Shown here in pieces: positions 14,266 to 16,076 of a stretch of 16,076 nucleotides of DNA. Made by a program: the position numbers and the translations under genes. The first letter of the stretch is position 1, and each line of letters starts with the position of its first letter. The DNA is taken from positions 1 through 16,076 of the forward strand of contig DASVCZ010000050.1 of assembly GCA_036381335.1 (NCBI GenBank), written 5' to 3'. The notes under the pieces were generated by a model. The model made no database searches. It saw only the letters and a list, made by a program, of their open reading frames with translations, and was not told where the DNA came from. The DNA comes from DASVCZ01 sp036381335 (lineage in GTDB: Bacteria > Patescibacteriota > Microgenomatia > UBA1400 > PJMF01).

Positions 14266-14292
14266 CTACTAGCCACCAACTGCTAACTACTT
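14260..14292. repeat. short inverted repeat between the two GT-C genes
   Basis: AAGTAG (14260-14265, including the stop of the upstream gene) and CTACTT (14287-14292) are inverted, 21 bases apart. The right arm directly precedes the -10 of the next gene. No T-run follows, so it is not an evident terminator. Confidence 0.2.
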
Positions 14293-14298
14293 CATAAT
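14293..14298 (+). promoter_or_regulatory. -10 element of the third glycosyltransferase gene, predicted leaderless
   Basis: CATAAT (five of six) is followed by six bases and the ATG at 14305, so initiation would fall on the start codon. No matching -35 is seen 17 bases upstream; co-transcription from upstream is also possible. Confidence 0.4.
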
Positions 14299-14304
14299 AA
14301 AAAT

Positions 14305-15960
14305 ATGTTGCGTAAGCTCAAGAAAATCGATTGGCACCTCCACCATGAATTTCCGCTTTTAATTTTGCTCCTGATTTTAATTGTTCTGAGACTACCTAAC
14401 TTTCTAGAACCGTATTGGTACGGCGACGAAGCCATTTACTTGACCATTGGCACCGCCATGAAACAAGGGGCTTTGCTGTACAAAGATATTATTGATCATA
14501 AAACGCCGCTCATTTACTACTTGGCCATGGTGCCTAGCCAGGTTCACTTCCGCTTGTTGCTCACTCTCTGGATGATGGTCAGCACCACAGCCTTTTACTA
14601 CAGTGCCTTGAGACTGCTAAAAAGCCTTAAGATAACCGTTTTTTCCACTTTGATTTTTGTCTTACTGACCACCTTACCTGCCTTAGAAGGTAACATCCCT
14701 AACGGCGAACTATTCGTGATGGGTTTTGTACTGACTGCCTTAGCTTTACTCATGAATACTCAGCTGTACTATCAGTTTTTTACGCTGTCCTTCACCTTGG
14801 TTCAAGCTCGCAAGCATCATCATCCTATCTTGCAAGTACTGACAAACTCTCTCCATAACACTCGCGATGTGAGCTTATTTTTGGGGGCAGGATTTTTGTT
14901 GGGCTTGGCAGTCTTAACTAAAGTCCCAGCCATCTTTGATGCAGCTGGCTTACTCTCCGTGGCCTGGTTTGTGGTGGTCGATTCTTTTAGTTATAAAAAA
15001 TTCTCTTTGTGGCGAGAAAAAGTTGTCCAGGTTATAACTCAGGCAGGATTGGTCGGCATTGGTATCCTGAGTCCGATTGTACTCTCGATTGGTTATTATG
15101 CACTCAGAGGCTCTTTGCCTGAATACCTTGAGTATGGGTTGTTGTATAACTTTAGATATATTCAGTCGTGGGGGTTGCCGTTTAGTGATCCCACCTTAGT
15201 CTGGTTTTTTAGTTTCCCAGGTAAGATAACAGTGGTTCTGGTTGTTGTCCTCCTGTTGATGGCATTTAAACGGTGGCTGACTCCGGCTTGGCAGTTTATA
15301 GTTGCCTGGTCAATGGTGGCCTTATTTGCTAGTTTGCTCTCCAGTCGGCCTTATCCTCACTACTTCCTGCAGCTGGTACCACCCTTTTCCTTATTAGTGG
15401 GTCTTTTAATTCAAAAGCTTTACCAACTCCGCCAGAGTACCGCCAAGCTCTGGTATCGAGTCCGTTACTACGCTCTGCCGATTGTGATTGGCGTCATTCC
15501 CCTGGTACTCCTGGCTGCGGTTATGAACCTACTCAACGTTGGACTTTATCCGACTTTTAATTACTATACCCGCTCACTTCGATACGTCACCGGTCAAATG
15601 AGCCGTCAGGCATACTATCAAAGCTTTGATGGGTTAATGACCGAGAATTATGAGGCGGCCGAAATAATTGTTCTCAGCGATGATCCTCATCTTTTCATCT
15701 GGGGGACTAATCCACTCCTTTATGCGCTAACTGAGAAATCTCCTACCGGCCGCTTTACCGTTTCTTTTCATATCAAGGATTTCAAAGCCGAAGCGGAAAC
15801 ATTAGCCGACCTCAAAGAAGATTCACCTAAATACGTGGTCATCATGGAAAATGAGGTGCCTTTACCCGGTTTGACAGAGTACTTATCAGAAGATTATATT
15901 ATCAATAGTAATTTCAGTCATTTTACGCTCTGGCAACGGTGGGAGAATCTTCCCCGGTAA
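14305..15960 (+). CDS. GT-C (family 39/PMT-like) membrane glycosyltransferase
   Basis: This 551-aa multi-pass protein has the expected first helix (about 16-32), then the external loop PYWYGDEAIYL with Asp41-Glu42, the usual metal/catalytic pair of this group. YKDIIDHKTPLIYYLAM follows, the conserved loop-one segment of bacterial family-39-like enzymes that use lipid-linked sugars. About ten more hydrophobic helices run to residue ~410, and a soluble C-terminal domain (about 425-551) ends the protein with VVIMENE and FTLWQRW. It lies 39 bases after a related gene in the same orientation and precedes a further membrane protein gene after seven bases. Acceptor and sugar are not deducible; surface glycan or protein glycosylation is likely. 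Confidence 0.88.
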   Translation: MLRKLKKIDWHLHHEFPLLILLLILIVLRLPNFLEPYWYGDEAIYLTIGTAMKQGALLYKDIIDHKTPLIYYLAMVPSQVHFRLLLTLWMMVSTTAFYYSALRLLKSLKITVFSTLIFVLLTTLPALEGNIPNGELFVMGFVLTALALLMNTQLYYQFFTLSFTLVQARKHHHPILQVLTNSLHNTRDVSLFLGAGFLLGLAVLTKVPAIFDAAGLLSVAWFVVVDSFSYKKFSLWREKVVQVITQAGLVGIGILSPIVLSIGYYALRGSLPEYLEYGLLYNFRYIQSWGLPFSDPTLVWFFSFPGKITVVLVVVLLLMAFKRWLTPAWQFIVAWSMVALFASLLSSRPYPHYFLQLVPPFSLLVGLLIQKLYQLRQSTAKLWYRVRYYALPIVIGVIPLVLLAAVMNLLNVGLYPTFNYYTRSLRYVTGQMSRQAYYQSFDGLMTENYEAAEIIVLSDDPHLFIWGTNPLLYALTEKSPTGRFTVSFHIKDFKAEAETLADLKEDSPKYVVIMENEVPLPGLTEYLSEDYIINSNFSHFTLWQRWENLPR

Positions 15961-15967
15961 TTTTATA

Positions 15968-16076
15968 ATGCGGCTACTTTCCCACTTTCCTCGTTCACTC
16001 AAAACTCCTTTACTATTAATTATTTTAGTGAGCTTATCTTTAGCTTTGGCCAGCTTAGTCTATTACTTTAGAATTC
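15968..16076 (+). CDS. start of a membrane protein gene, cut by the window edge
   Basis: An ATG at 15968, seven bases after the preceding stop, opens a frame that runs to the window end (36 codons). The N-terminus has several Arg, Lys and His, then a strongly hydrophobic run (about residues 14-32), so it is a signal anchor or first transmembrane helix. The context suggests another glycosyltransferase or polysaccharide membrane protein, but too little is present to say. TATAAT at 15964-15969 overlaps the ATG and cannot be its own -10. Confidence 0.55.
   Translation, partial: MRLLSHFPRSLKTPLLLIILVSLSLALASLVYYFRI

Noticed and set aside
16071..16076. Window ends exactly on GAATTC (EcoRI site)
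   Set aside because: Could mark a clone end, but a six-base site at an edge can be chance and nothing else suggests vector sequence.

Overview
This is a bacterial chromosomal segment with 13 complete protein genes and 2 partial ones, tightly packed on both strands. No intergenic gap exceeds about 155 bases. The short stripped-down MetRS, the pared-back gene set, the many small membrane proteins of no recognised family and the TrpR-like YerC protein suggest a reduced-genome bacterium, probably of the Candidate Phyla Radiation (Patescibacteria). That placement is inference from gene character; no marker in the window proves it. Genes end at TAA, TAG and TGA, so the standard code applies. No rRNA, tRNA, CRISPR array, transposase or integrase was found.

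Layout. (1) 1-2927: the 3' end of mutS overlaps an endonuclease-type mutL, followed by a small four-helix membrane protein. (2) 2928-5378: a membrane-anchored protein with a sortase-like C-terminal domain whose catalytic residues all appear to be replaced. Next come a MarR regulator and a divergent exported alpha/beta hydrolase, with a perfect 24-bp palindrome between these two genes. (3) 5392-7732: rmuC and a divergent membrane protein share one short promoter, followed by an unknown protein and a YerC-like regulator. (4) 7795-10127: metG, then a TatD-type metal-dependent hydrolase with a large internal insertion and no usual C-terminal tail. (5) 10113-11299: two AT-rich genes for unknown helical proteins on the minus strand, with palindromes at their promoters. 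They look like an accessory block abutting the shortened tatD end. (6) 11410-16076: a run of membrane glycosyltransferases, one GT2 and two GT-C/family-39-like, plus the start of a further membrane protein. This run probably serves cell-surface glycan assembly.

The most striking feature is regulatory. Many genes have a good -10 hexamer (TATAAT, TATACT, TATAGT, GATAAT, CATAAT) ending only 6-9 bases before the ATG, with no Shine-Dalgarno sequence. This predicts leaderless mRNAs for about half of the transcription units. At rmuC and its neighbour the two divergent -10 elements are the two readings of one palindrome, AGTATACT. Only a few genes (the 102-aa protein at 10991-11299, the four-helix protein at 2442) show a leader with a plausible Shine-Dalgarno.
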